A stretch of 10,195 nt of DNA from WYZ-LMO8 sp964586135 (GCA_964586135.1 CAZPGS010000027.1:1-10195); one strand, 5' to 3'; shown: positions 1 to 6,186, counted from the first letter of the stretch. Numbers and translations: made by a program. The notes: generated from the sequence alone by a model not told the origin.

Positions 1-749
1 CGGTCATCTCCGAGTGCCCCATAGACCTTTTGGTCGTGGAGTCCACGTACGGCGATAGGCCTCACGAGGACAGGGCGCTCACCGAGAAGAGCTTCGTGGA
101 GTCCGTGATCGACTGCGTTGAAGGCGGCGGGGTCGTGCTAGTGCCAGCCTTCGCCTACAGCAGAGCCCAAGAGATATTGTGCGTGCTCTACAGGCATGCA
201 GGTCACTTAGTGGTCTACTTGGACGGCATGGCTAAGAGCATATCGCTTGAGCTGCTGGACTTCAAGGACTTTTTAAGGGATGGAGACCTGTACGAAGAGG
301 GCCTAGGGTTCGTGAGGTTCGTGAGGGGGCCCAAGGACAGGAAGAGGCTTTTGAAGGAAGGCGGGGTCGTCATAAGCCCATCGGGAATGCTGAAGGGGGG
401 TCCCTCGGCCCTATACGCCAAGCGCTTAGCCGACAAGAGCAATAGCGCAATATTCTTGGTTAGCTACCAGATCCCGAACACGCCCGGTGACTACTTGTTG
501 AAGTATGGCAAGCTAACGCCCGACTCACAGAAGGTCAAGTGCGACGTGAAGTGGTTCGACTTTTCGTCCCACGCGGGCAGGGGCGAGCTCTTGGACTTCA
601 TAACTAAGGTCGTGGATTGCTCTGAGGGTAGGACCAAGGTTGTCTTAGTCCATGGAGAGGAGCGGGCGGTGTCGTCCCTCGAAGAGGCTTTGAGGGGCAA
701 GGGAGTAGAAGTCTTGGCTCCCAAGAACGGTGAGTTGCTAGCCTTTTAA
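1..749 (+). CDS. beta-CASP metallo-beta-lactamase RNase, 3' part only
   Basis: This is the C-terminal part of a beta-CASP ribonuclease of the archaeal Cft2/RNase J-like group (COG1236 type), a zinc nuclease in RNA maturation and decay. The frame is open from base 3 to the left edge, so the metallo-beta-lactamase HxHxDH region lies outside the window. Visible are motif A (ESTYGDRPH, bases 39-65), the beta-CASP stretch VLVPAFAYSRAQEIL (about 135-179), SPSGML (375-392), SYQIPNTPG (462-488), the motif B histidine in FSSHAGRGELL (561-593) and the motif C histidine in VHGE (648-659). These match the family order, and the gene ends with TAA at 747-749. The KH domains of aCPSF1 would sit upstream, so their absence here cannot be judged. 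The family call is firm; the exact subgroup and the exo/endo mode are open. The next gene follows on the same strand after about 60 bp. Confidence 0.9.
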   Translation, partial: VISECPIDLLVVESTYGDRPHEDRALTEKSFVESVIDCVEGGGVVLVPAFAYSRAQEILCVLYRHAGHLVVYLDGMAKSISLELLDFKDFLRDGDLYEEGLGFVRFVRGPKDRKRLLKEGGVVISPSGMLKGGPSALYAKRLADKSNSAIFLVSYQIPNTPGDYLLKYGKLTPDSQKVKCDVKWFDFSSHAGRGELLDFITKVVDCSEGRTKVVLVHGEERAVSSLEEALRGKGVEVLAPKNGELLAF

Positions 750-751
750 AC
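742..751 (+). promoter_or_regulatory. TATA-like box before larE
   Basis: CTTTTAAACC overlaps the stop codon of the RNase gene. A start site about 26 nt downstream (near 772) would give a leader of about 12 nt to the GTG at 784 or about 38 nt to the ATG at 811. This is inferred from sequence only. Confidence 0.35.
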
Positions 752-810
752 CTCATGAGACCTCGCGGGCTTCCTCATTCGATGTGGGTCGCGGACCCAG
801 GTCGTCGTCT

Positions 811-1656
811 ATGAATGGGCCGCGTGACCTGAAGTCCTTGGTCGACGAGCTTATAGAAGAGATCAAGAGGATGAAGAGCGCGCTGGTGGCCTTCTCGGGC
901 GGCGTTGACAGCTCAACACTTGCTGCGCTGGCGTACAAGGCATTGGGCGATAGGGCCTTGGCCGTGACCATAAACTCCCCCCTTCTGCCTCACGGCGAGC
1001 TCGATGAAGCAGTCAAGGTGGCCAGGGTCATCGGGATGCGACACCTAGTAGTCGAGTTCAATGAACTCGAGCTCCCAGGCTTCTCCGACAACCCTCGAGG
1101 CCGCTGCTACATATGCAAGAAGGCCAGGCTCGCTGTGCTCAAGGACATAGCGTCAAGAGAGGGGCTCAAGGCCATTCTCGATGGGACCACTAAGAGCGAC
1201 TTGAGCGACTACAGGCCTGGCATTAGGGCCCTAATTGAAGAAGGGGTCCGCAGCCCACTGCTCGAGGCCGGGCTTTCGAAGGACAAAGTGCGCGAGATAG
1301 CTAGGCTCTTAGGACTCCCGGTCCACAACAAACCTCCCAGCTCTTGTCTCGCCACTAGGATACCGCACGGTCAGAAGATAACCTTAGAGAAGTTGAGGAG
1401 AATAGACTTGGCCGAGAGGGTGATAAAGGAGAGGCTCGGAGCCTCGCTGGTACGCGTCAGGCTTCACGGAGGTGACCTGGCGAGGATAGAGGTGGACCCT
1501 AGAGAGAGGAGGCTGTTTTTCAGCGAGGAGGCCCTAAACTTCATAGCCATCGAATTTAAAAAGCTCGGCTTCAAGATCGTGGCCTTAGACGTGGAGGGCT
1601 ACCGAGCGGGTAAGGTGCCATTAGAGCAGAAAGCAGGGACGGGGTCAGTCCTTTAG
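811..1656 (+). CDS. larE: ATP-dependent sulfur transferase LarE-like (PP-loop)
   Basis: LarE-type enzymes activate and sulfurate the pyridinium dicarboxylate precursor of the nickel-pincer nucleotide cofactor. Counted from the ATG at 811, the protein has 281 residues, usual for the family. It shows the PP-loop SGGVDSS (residues 29-35), RCYICKK (98-104), DGTTKSDLSDYRPG (124-137), SPLLEAGLSKDKVREIA (148-164), SSCLATRIPHG (177-187), RVRLHGG and a C-terminal ALDVEGYRAGKV. Cys99, Cys102 and Cys179 form the three-cysteine pattern of LarE proteins that bind a [4Fe-4S] cluster, instead of the single sacrificial cysteine of Lactobacillus LarE. I prefer ATG 811, with AGGT 8 nt upstream, over GTG 784, which would add nine residues. 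No larB, larC or lactate racemase is in the window, so the true acceptor is unproven. The end overlaps the convergent trpB2 remnant by 12 bp. Confidence 0.9.
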   Translation: MNGPRDLKSLVDELIEEIKRMKSALVAFSGGVDSSTLAALAYKALGDRALAVTINSPLLPHGELDEAVKVARVIGMRHLVVEFNELELPGFSDNPRGRCYICKKARLAVLKDIASREGLKAILDGTTKSDLSDYRPGIRALIEEGVRSPLLEAGLSKDKVREIARLLGLPVHNKPPSSCLATRIPHGQKITLEKLRRIDLAERVIKERLGASLVRVRLHGGDLARIEVDPRERRLFFSEEALNFIAIEFKKLGFKIVALDVEGYRAGKVPLEQKAGTGSVL

Positions 1657-2341
1657 GTCTTTGAGCCATGAGTATAGTTTAAAGAGCTTGGAGACTGATT
1701 TCTTCACTTCGTCTTCAGGGTATTCGTAAGGCATTAATGAGTCGTTGAGATACGCCTCGTAGGCCGCTATGTCGAAGTAACCGTGACCGGACATGTTAAA
1801 CAGTATCACCTTTTCATCACCTTTTCTTCTCCCCTCTTCTTGCACTCCAGCGCTATGTCGATGACGGCCCCGATCACGTGGGCCGTTTCTGGAGCTGGAA
1901 GTATCCCCTCGGTCCTCGAGAAGAGGATCCCGGCCTCGAAGGCCTCTACTTGGTTGTAAGCCCCGCCTTGACGATCCCTTCTCTCTCATTAAGAGGCAGA
2001 GTGTCGGCGCGTCTCCGTGGTAAGCCCTCCAGCGTGTATCGGGGCTTGTATGAAGTCGTGGCCTAAGGTGTACACCTGAGCAGGGGCGTGAGCCTAGCCG
2101 CGTCGCCGTGGTCGTAAGTGTAGGTGCCCTTAGTCAACGTCGAGCAGGCTGTCGGCTCGACGGCTATGAACTCCACCTCTTTCTCCGCCTTCTTGGAGAC
2201 GATGTCGTAATAAAAGGGCTGCACTATGCCGGAGAAGTTGCTACTTCCTCCGACGTACCCGATGACGTAATCGGGGTACTCGTCCATCGCCTCGAGTTGC
2301 TTCTTGGCCTCCAACTCCACAACAGCTTGGTGCGCGAGGAC
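1645..2341 (-). pseudogene. trpB2: decayed trpB2 (type 2 tryptophan synthase beta chain)
   Basis: TrpB2 is a PLP enzyme joining indole and serine to tryptophan. Pieces in shifting minus-strand frames line up in order with the C-terminal half of the family: VLAHQAVVELEAKKQLE (from 2341), VIGYVGGSSNFSGIVQPF (PLP phosphate loop), IAVEPTACSTLTKGTYTY, TPLLR; then YTLGHDFIQAPIHAGGL; HGDAPTLCLL; YNQVEAFEAGILFSRTEGI and PAPETAHVIGAVIDIALECK; then KVILFNMSGHGYFDIAAYEAYL to the TGA at 1645-1647. Frames break near 2074, 2021, 1988 and 1948, each by net loss of about one base modulo three, and at an 11-bp tandem duplication (1805-1826). A TAA at 2342-2344 closes the frame upstream, and roughly the first half of the protein is missing. 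The residues between lesions are well kept, so decay is recent or partly due to assembly error. It cannot make a working enzyme. Confidence 0.88.
1805..1826. repeat. 11-bp perfect tandem duplication inside trpB2 remnant
   Basis: The unit ATCACCTTTTC occurs at 1805-1815 and again at 1816-1826. On the minus strand, removing one copy restores the reading GEEKVILFNMSGHG, the exact family sequence. The duplication is therefore a frameshifting lesion. Confidence 0.95.
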
Positions 2342-2354
2342 TTAAAAGCTTAAG
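2341..2354. repeat. short inverted repeat with TATA-like core at the trpB2 break point
   Basis: CTTAA, four bases, TTAAG form a perfect short inverted repeat exactly where trpB2 similarity stops. Read on the minus strand it contains AAGCTTTTAAG, a TATA-like string about 25 nt before the GTG at 2320. It may be chance in AT-rich intergenic DNA or a leftover or new promoter. The DNA from 2355 to 2409 shows nothing recognisable. Confidence 0.4.
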
Positions 2355-2409
2355 CCGTTCTTTGAAATCGTTCACTCGACACGGAGTCTGTGAAGGTTTT
2401 GAAGGAGTG

Positions 2410-3036
2410 CTAGACAATGATAGAGATCGTGGCGATCCATGCAGGTATAGCTACCAAGCCCCATATAGCCGGGTTCCACTTGACCACGCCGGAGCCGTCG
2501 AGCGGCGGTATTGGAAGGAGGTTAAAGGCCGCGAGCCATAGGTTGACCCTGAGTCCAACCGATGCCGTAAAGCTCACGAATGGATGGACGCTCAGCCCTT
2601 GCAACGAGTAGAAGGCTAATGCCAATGCTAGGTTCGCTATCGGCCCTGAGAGGGCTATCAAGCCGTAGACCCTCCGCATCTGTTCCGTCGATATGTAGGG
2701 CGAGTACGCTGGTGGGGCTATGTACACCGCCCCTGGAGCGGCAAATATGACACTTCCACCTGAGACAAATGCCAGCGCCAAGGCGAGCAAGAGCCCCAAG
2801 GGCCACATTCTGTACTCGGCGTGGCAGGCGAACGACCTAGCAACGATCCTGTGCATAAGCTCGTGCAACAAGAAGCCCAAGCCCACGGCGATGATGGACG
2901 AAGTGAAGAGCATTAGGAAGTGGGGCGTGCTAGCATAGACCCCTCGTATCGAGAAGCATAGGCTTATCACTATCCAAGATATCGCGAGATCCGCGACCTC
3001 TCTCGCGGTCGGCCCTATTTTGCGCAAGGGCTTCAC
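2410..3036 (-). CDS. M50 family (site-2 protease-like) membrane metalloprotease
   Basis: This 208-residue integral membrane protein belongs to peptidase family M50, zinc proteases that cut substrates within or near the membrane. The zinc site is HELMH (residues 58-62), with the third ligand Asp in NLLPIPPLDG (172-181); between them are PGAVYI (101-106) and the GPIANLALAL helix (131-140). Hydrophobic segments lie at about 14-30, 40-58, 80-100, 124-145, 158-176 and 190-207, giving a compact core without a PDZ domain or other soluble domain. The start is GTG at 3034-3036; a TAG six codons upstream closes the frame, so no longer start exists. The substrate is unknown. It is divergent from the gene at 3272 and ends about 70 bp before the trpB2 remnant. 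Family call firm, role open. Confidence 0.9.
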   Translation of the reverse strand: MKPLRKIGPTAREVADLAISWIVISLCFSIRGVYASTPHFLMLFTSSIIAVGLGFLLHELMHRIVARSFACHAEYRMWPLGLLLALALAFVSGGSVIFAAPGAVYIAPPAYSPYISTEQMRRVYGLIALSGPIANLALALAFYSLQGLSVHPFVSFTASVGLRVNLWLAAFNLLPIPPLDGSGVVKWNPAIWGLVAIPAWIATISIIV

Positions 3037-3080
3037 CGCATAGCGTTTTTTCTAGTGTAACTGTGTTGTGTAGGGCATAG

Positions 3081-3095
3081 CTTAAGAGCCTTTTT
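3081..3095 (-). promoter_or_regulatory. TATA-like promoter of the M50 protease gene
   Basis: On the minus strand this reads AAAAAGGCTCTTAAG, an A-rich BRE-like stretch followed by a TATA-like core. It lies 45-59 nt before the GTG at 3036. Almost the same string (AAAAAGCTCTTAAG) precedes the gene ending at 9421, which supports it as a promoter motif. Confidence 0.4.
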
Positions 3096-3112
3096 AGGGG
3101 TCCATCGAGCAT

Positions 3113-3125
3113 GCCCTGCTTCAGG
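3113..3125. repeat. small perfect hairpin CCCTG-CTT-CAGGG
   Basis: A 5-bp stem with a 3-nt loop lies between the divergent M50 and 3272 genes, upstream of the M50 promoter. No function is apparent. The rest of 3126-3250 shows no gene or RNA that I can support. Confidence 0.3.
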
Positions 3126-3260
3126 GGGCTAGACTCCAAGGCTCTGGGTTCTAGTTTGATGATGTGGCCTCCTTAATGTCCGCGGATGGCCTCGCTACGA
3201 CGCGGAGCCGTTGAGCAAATGCGATAACTTTCTCCTACAGCTCATGACTAAGTAATTAAT

Positions 3261-3270
3261 GGTGGAGGAG
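3261..3270 (+). promoter_or_regulatory. Shine-Dalgarno-like site before 3272
   Basis: GGTGGAGGAG ends one base before the ATG at 3272. It contains GGTG and GGAGG, which match the archaeal anti-SD, and it supports that start. Confidence 0.55.
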
Positions 3271-3271
3271 C

Positions 3272-3408
3272 ATGGTATTGCTGAGCACGGGCTTCATCAT
3301 AGCTGGTGCTTATGCTGGTAAAGTCAGGAAGACGCTATTCGCTCAATTGAGGGATCACGTGAAGAGAGGGGAGGTCTCGGCCCAAGAGGTCGCTAGGGCC
3401 GCCGAGCT
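3272..3408 (+). CDS. conserved archaeal small protein, cut off by assembly gap (DUF2258-like?)
   Basis: Only the first 45 residues are present before the N run. They begin MVLLSTGFIIAGAYAGKVRK and go on with TLFAQLRDHVKRGEVSAQEV, then ARAAEL. The N-terminal pattern (short strand, AGAYAxKVRRTLFAQ helix, then a basic helix) reminds me of the uncharacterised archaeal DUF2258 proteins, which start in this way, but that is from memory and not tested. The ATG has a good Shine-Dalgarno stretch directly upstream. The TGA at 3515-3517 seen in this frame after the gap means nothing, because 100 N is a conventional spacer. If the gene continues, its C-terminus may be among the short open frames just after the gap (3510-3572 or 3511-3582). 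Confidence 0.6.
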
Positions 3409-3508
3409 NNNNNNNNNNNNNNNNNNNNNNNNNNNNNNNNNNNNNNNNNNNNNNNNNNNNNNNNNNNNNNNNNNNNNNNNNNNNNNNNNNNNNNNNNNNN
3501 NNNNNNNN
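3409..3508. other. scaffold gap (100 N)
   Basis: There are exactly 100 undetermined bases, the usual placeholder for a gap of unknown size. It interrupts the gene starting at 3272. Order and distance across it rest on scaffolding alone. Confidence 0.98.
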
Positions 3509-3543
3509 CCGGAATGAACTCGATGATCCGCACCGCTATGAAT

Positions 3544-3563
3544 CTCGTCCGAGCTCGTCCGAG
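3544..3563. repeat. 10-bp perfect tandem repeat next to the gap
   Basis: CTCGTCCGAG occurs at 3544-3553 and 3554-3563. It lies just upstream of the doubled TATA boxes, so it could be a real promoter-proximal duplication or an artefact of the poorly assembled contig end. Confidence 0.85.
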
Positions 3564-3597
3564 AAAGTATAAAAAGGGTTAAAATATAAAAAGGGTT
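3564..3597 (+). promoter_or_regulatory. tandemly duplicated TATA box (two promoters)
   Basis: Two 17-bp units, 3564-3580 and 3581-3597, differ at one base. Each holds a very good archaeal TATA box (GTATAAAAAG and ATATAAAAAG) preceded by an A-rich BRE-like stretch. Expected start sites are near 3597 and 3614. The second coincides with the first base of the hairpin at 3613-3636, so a structured leader or separate RNA would be made. The cofD start codon is about 120 nt further on. Confidence 0.7.
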
Positions 3598-3612
3598 TAG
3601 GTTTTCATCGAC

Positions 3613-3636
3613 CGCCGACGTCAGCCGGAGTCGGCG
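3613..3636 (+). other. 7-bp perfect hairpin at predicted transcript 5' end, upstream of cofD
   Basis: CGCCGAC (3613-3619) pairs with GTCGGCG (3630-3636) around a 10-nt loop. A weaker second hairpin follows (GGCT 3650-3653 with AGCC 3662-3665). It may be a cofD leader element or a small RNA; I recognise no known riboswitch or RNA family. A further TATA-like string (GTTAAAAAGC, 3670-3679) could give cofD its own closer promoter. Confidence 0.45.
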
Positions 3637-3734
3637 ATTTAGCTCGCGAGGCTAGGGCTTGAGCCGCCACGTTAAAAAGCAAAACCTCTAAATGATAACC
3701 TCAGAAGAGGATAGATAACGCGCTGGGGCGAGAG

Positions 3735-4670
3735 ATGAAGGTAACTTGCCTCTGCGGCGGGGTCGGAGCAGCGAGGTTCCTCCAAGGGTTAGTCCAAGTG
3801 GTGGAGCCCTCTAGCGTTACGGCCATAGTGAACACAGGGGACGACATAGTGATAAACGGCTTGATGGTGTCGCCGGACATAGACATAGTGATATATCACT
3901 TAGCCGGAGTCGTCGACGAGGAGAGGGGCTGGGGGATAAAGGGCGACACCTTTAATTGCCTCAAGGCCATGGAGAGGTTCGGCCTAGAGACTTGGTTCAA
4001 GCTTGGGGATGCCGATTTAGCCACCCATATCTTCAGGACGCTTTTATTGAGGAAGGGCTTGAGGCTGAGCGAAGTGACGGAGATCGAGAGGAGGGCCTTC
4101 GGAGTCGCGGTCAAGGTCATACCCATGACCGATGACAAGGTCTCCACCATGGTCAAGGTCAATGGCAAGTGGGTCCACTTCCAAGACTACTTGGTCAAGA
4201 TGGCGTGCCAGGGCGTCGTAGAGGGGGTGGGCTTCGCCGGCATAGAGGGGGCCAAGCCAGCCCCAGGCGTCGTCGAGGCCCTCGAGGAGGCCGACGTCAT
4301 AATTATTCCGCCCAGCAACCCCATAGTCAGCATAAGGCCCATATTGTCGATGAGGGGGATTAAGGAATTGGTGGCCAGAGCTGAAAAAGTTGTAGCCGTA
4401 AGCCCGATAGTGGGGGGGAAGACCATCAAGGGACCCGCCGACAAGCTCATGGCCGCGCTGGGGTTCGACGTCTCACCCAAAGGGGTCGCTGAGATATACA
4501 GGGGCTTGATAAAGTTCATGGTGATGGACCAAGTGGACTCGCACTACGCCCCCCAGATAGAGCGGATGAACATAAAGGTGGGGGTCACGAACACAATCAT
4601 GAAGGACTTGGAGAGCAAGAAGGCCCTGGCCGCCTTCGCCTTGAACTTGGCGCTAGGTAGACAGTCATGA
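3735..4670 (+). CDS. cofD: 2-phospho-L-lactate transferase CofD (coenzyme F420 biosynthesis)
   Basis: CofD joins the deazaflavin Fo to the phospholactyl (or related) group of a guanosine-diphosphate-activated donor, making F420-0 in the cytoplasm. The 311-residue length is normal for the family. Motifs in order are the glycine-rich start CLCGGVGAARF (5-15), NTGDD (33-37), SPDIDIVIYHLAG (46-58), LGDADLATH (90-98), MTDDKVSTMV (131-140), the donor-binding IPPSNPIVSIRPIL (191-204) and SPIVGGKTIKGPADKLM (223-239). In LGDxDLATH I would more often expect Arg or Lys where this protein has Ala. ATG 3735 puts the start directly before the glycine-rich loop, as expected. The upstream region has doubled TATA boxes and a hairpin. 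The last four bases (ATGA) overlap the next gene, implying one transcript. FbiB/CofE and CofC/CofG/H are not in the window. Confidence 0.96.
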   Translation: MKVTCLCGGVGAARFLQGLVQVVEPSSVTAIVNTGDDIVINGLMVSPDIDIVIYHLAGVVDEERGWGIKGDTFNCLKAMERFGLETWFKLGDADLATHIFRTLLLRKGLRLSEVTEIERRAFGVAVKVIPMTDDKVSTMVKVNGKWVHFQDYLVKMACQGVVEGVGFAGIEGAKPAPGVVEALEEADVIIIPPSNPIVSIRPILSMRGIKELVARAEKVVAVSPIVGGKTIKGPADKLMAALGFDVSPKGVAEIYRGLIKFMVMDQVDSHYAPQIERMNIKVGVTNTIMKDLESKKALAAFALNLALGRQS

Positions 4671-5041
4671 CCGTAGTCGAGAGGTACTCAATAGTAATGG
4701 TCGTAAATGAGGTCGACGCGGTAGAGGGAGAGCTCGTTAGGACTTATGCCCCGATAACTATATCGAAGCTCATCAGGATGTTGCCCATAAGGTCTAGGCT
4801 CTACAAGCTCCCTGACAGGGCGTACTTTCAGGTGGGCTTGAGGATGGACGTGGAGAAGCCCAGGGAGCAAGTCTCGAGGGGCTGCATAGCTTTTTGGCCC
4901 CAAGCCTCAGCGATGGCCCTGTTCCTCAGGGACTCCAAGCTGAGGCAGCCGGTGAGCCTGATAGGCAAGGTCACTAAGGGGCTCGAGGCCGTCGAGAGGG
5001 CTTCGATGGGCGCCCCAATAGTCATCAAGTTAGCTACGTAG
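4667..5041 (+). CDS. cyclophilin-like fold protein (DUF369 / TM1367 type)
   Basis: This 124-residue cytosolic protein resembles the small bacterial and archaeal cyclophilin-like family (PF04126, DUF369). Typical points are RAYFQVGLRMD (residues 51-61), followed by VSRGCIAFWPQASAMALFL (69-87), the family's VxxGDIAYWPxGxALxxFF signature, and a closing PVSLIGKVTKGLE segment (95-107). Members have a cyclophilin beta-barrel but lack proven prolyl isomerase activity; their role is unknown. The start ATG overlaps the cofD stop by four bases, so the two are probably translated in a coupled way, and a part in F420 synthesis or use is a fair guess. The end overlaps the convergent gene at 5034 by 8 bp. 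Confidence 0.75.
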   Translation: MTVVERYSIVMVVNEVDAVEGELVRTYAPITISKLIRMLPIRSRLYKLPDRAYFQVGLRMDVEKPREQVSRGCIAFWPQASAMALFLRDSKLRQPVSLIGKVTKGLEAVERASMGAPIVIKLAT

Positions 5042-5417
5042 ATTTGCCTTGCTTGTGCGCGAAGTCCGTGAAGGGCGGCGGCTCGTCTAGGTTTATTATG
5101 GGTATGGCTATCCAGCCGGGCCTAGACCCCTCAGACACGGTCACGTACTCCCTGTTCTCCTCGGTCCTGATCAACAAGTACTTGCCGCTGAGCTTCTCCT
5201 CGCTTATGTAGTGGTAGAATATCGGGAGGCCGTACAAGTTGTAGTAGTCGTGGTATACCGCGAAGAGGCCGTAGACGTGCTTCCCCTCGTGCTCAAAGTG
5301 TATGATATAGATCATCTGCCCTAGAGTTGACATCGAGGCAGCGAACCTGGCCAAGTCGCTTAGGCTCTTGACCTTCACGAGCGTCGTGGACTCGATCTTT
5401 ATTTTGGGCGCGGCCAT
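5034..5417 (-). CDS. uncharacterised 127-aa protein, probably archaeal-specific
   Basis: I do not recognise this family. The protein begins MAAPKIKIESTTLVKVKSL and alternates strands and helices: a helix around SDLARFAASMSTL, a strand MIYIIHFEHEG, an aromatic-rich part HVYGLFAVYHDYYNLYGL followed by PIFYHYISEEKL, then KYLLIRTEENREYVTV and a proline-rich end. It has no signal peptide or membrane helix and looks like a small folded cytosolic protein. I chose ATG 5415-5417 over the GTG eight codons upstream because that GTG abuts a TATA box (5441-5450) centred 28 nt before this ATG, as in leaderless archaeal mRNAs; GGAG also precedes the ATG directly. It lies 52 bp after the phosphoribosyltransferase gene, on the same strand but with its own promoter. 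Confidence 0.75.
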   Translation of the reverse strand: MAAPKIKIESTTLVKVKSLSDLARFAASMSTLGQMIYIIHFEHEGKHVYGLFAVYHDYYNLYGLPIFYHYISEEKLSGKYLLIRTEENREYVTVSEGSRPGWIAIPIINLDEPPPFTDFAHKQGKST

Positions 5418-5440
5418 CTCCTTTAAAGCGCCGTCGATCA

Positions 5441-5450
5441 CTTATAAGCT
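5441..5450 (-). promoter_or_regulatory. TATA box setting a leaderless start at 5417
   Basis: On the minus strand this reads AGCTTATAAG. Its centre is about 28 nt before the ATG at 5415-5417, the spacing of leaderless archaeal genes. It argues against the upstream in-frame GTG as the start. Confidence 0.6.
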
Positions 5451-5469
5451 TTCAATGACCTCGGGAGCA

Positions 5470-6174
5470 TCACCTCTCACGCTCCCTCAATAGGTTCAAG
5501 ACCTCTTCGTAGTCCAGGTCCCTCCACTCCTGGTAAGCGTCCGCGACAGCGAACCATGGGCCTGACCTGATGTTCAAGCACACCATCAAGTCTACGCTCC
5601 TCGAGAGCCTCAGTAACGAGTCCAGACATCCAGTCGGCGTCGCTATAACGACTCCTCTCGCCTTCTTAGATTTGACGAACTCTATGGCGGCCGTCATCGT
5701 GTAGCCAGCGGCCACGCCATCGTCGACGAGGACGACTCTAAGGCCCTCCAGCGAGGGGTAGCCCCTTCCCCGCCTCAACAGCTCGTTCCTCCTCCTTATC
5801 TCCTCGAGCTGCTCCTCCACCGCCTCCTGAATGTCGTGGTCGCTCAATCCTATGCTCCTAGCGAAGGCCTCGTCTACGAAGTAGCTCCCATCAGGGCTCA
5901 CGGCGCCGAAGCCGGCTTCTCTATTCCAAGGTATCAAGAGCTTTCTGCATATCAGTATGTCGAACTCCGAGCTCAAGGCCTTGGAGACCATGAGGCCCAC
6001 GGGAACTCCCCCCATGGGCACGGCGAATACGTAGTCCGCTCCATCGAGGACTGAGCGACAGGCCTCTCCGAGCAGCTCACCGGCGTGAAACCTATCCTTG
6101 AAGACGTGGAACTTGCCGAGCAATTCCTCGTCGTACACCACGTTGCCTCTCCGAGAGAGCTTCAAGGGGGCCAC
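5470..6174 (-). CDS. phosphoribosyltransferase, COG1926 type
   Basis: This is a 234-residue type I phosphoribosyltransferase-fold protein. The PRPP-binding motif VVLVDDGVAAGYTM is at residues 147-160, with two acidic residues followed by the phosphate loop. PMGGVPVG (53-60) is the pyrophosphate loop and NREAGFGAVSPDG (84-96) is the segment typical of the COG1926 group, as is the C-terminal WFAVADAYQEWRDLDYEEVL (207-226). Members are predicted PRTases with no settled substrate, so neither base nor sugar acceptor can be named. The GTG start at 6172-6174 has a TATA box about 31-34 nt upstream. It is divergent from hxlB, a sugar-phosphate gene that can feed ribose-5-phosphate and hence PRPP synthesis, so a shared theme is possible but not shown. 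Confidence 0.88.
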   Translation of the reverse strand: MAPLKLSRRGNVVYDEELLGKFHVFKDRFHAGELLGEACRSVLDGADYVFAVPMGGVPVGLMVSKALSSEFDILICRKLLIPWNREAGFGAVSPDGSYFVDEAFARSIGLSDHDIQEAVEEQLEEIRRRNELLRRGRGYPSLEGLRVVLVDDGVAAGYTMTAAIEFVKSKKARGVVIATPTGCLDSLLRLSRSVDLMVCLNIRSGPWFAVADAYQEWRDLDYEEVLNLLRERER

Positions 6175-6186
6175 GAAGATACTCTC

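Noticed and set aside
1878..2353. plus-strand open frames opposite the trpB2 remnant
   Set aside because: They are antisense shadows of sequence that matches TrpB2 on the minus strand.
2930..3139. 69-codon minus-strand frame overlapping the M50 gene start
   Set aside because: Most of it is an alternative frame of the M50 gene and its promoter; the peptide has no family feature.
3160..3180. TGATGA string as C box of an sRNA
   Set aside because: No CTGA D box or closing stem lies within the next 70 bases.
3409..3517. reading the 3272 gene through the gap to the TGA at 3515
   Set aside because: The gap length is a placeholder, so frame across it has no meaning.
3630..3668. tRNA 5'-half-like pattern (GATTTAGCTC...GGGC)
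   Set aside because: A D-arm-like stem can be drawn, but the usual A after the stem, the anticodon stem and a T-arm are missing, so neither a whole nor a split tRNA can be supported.
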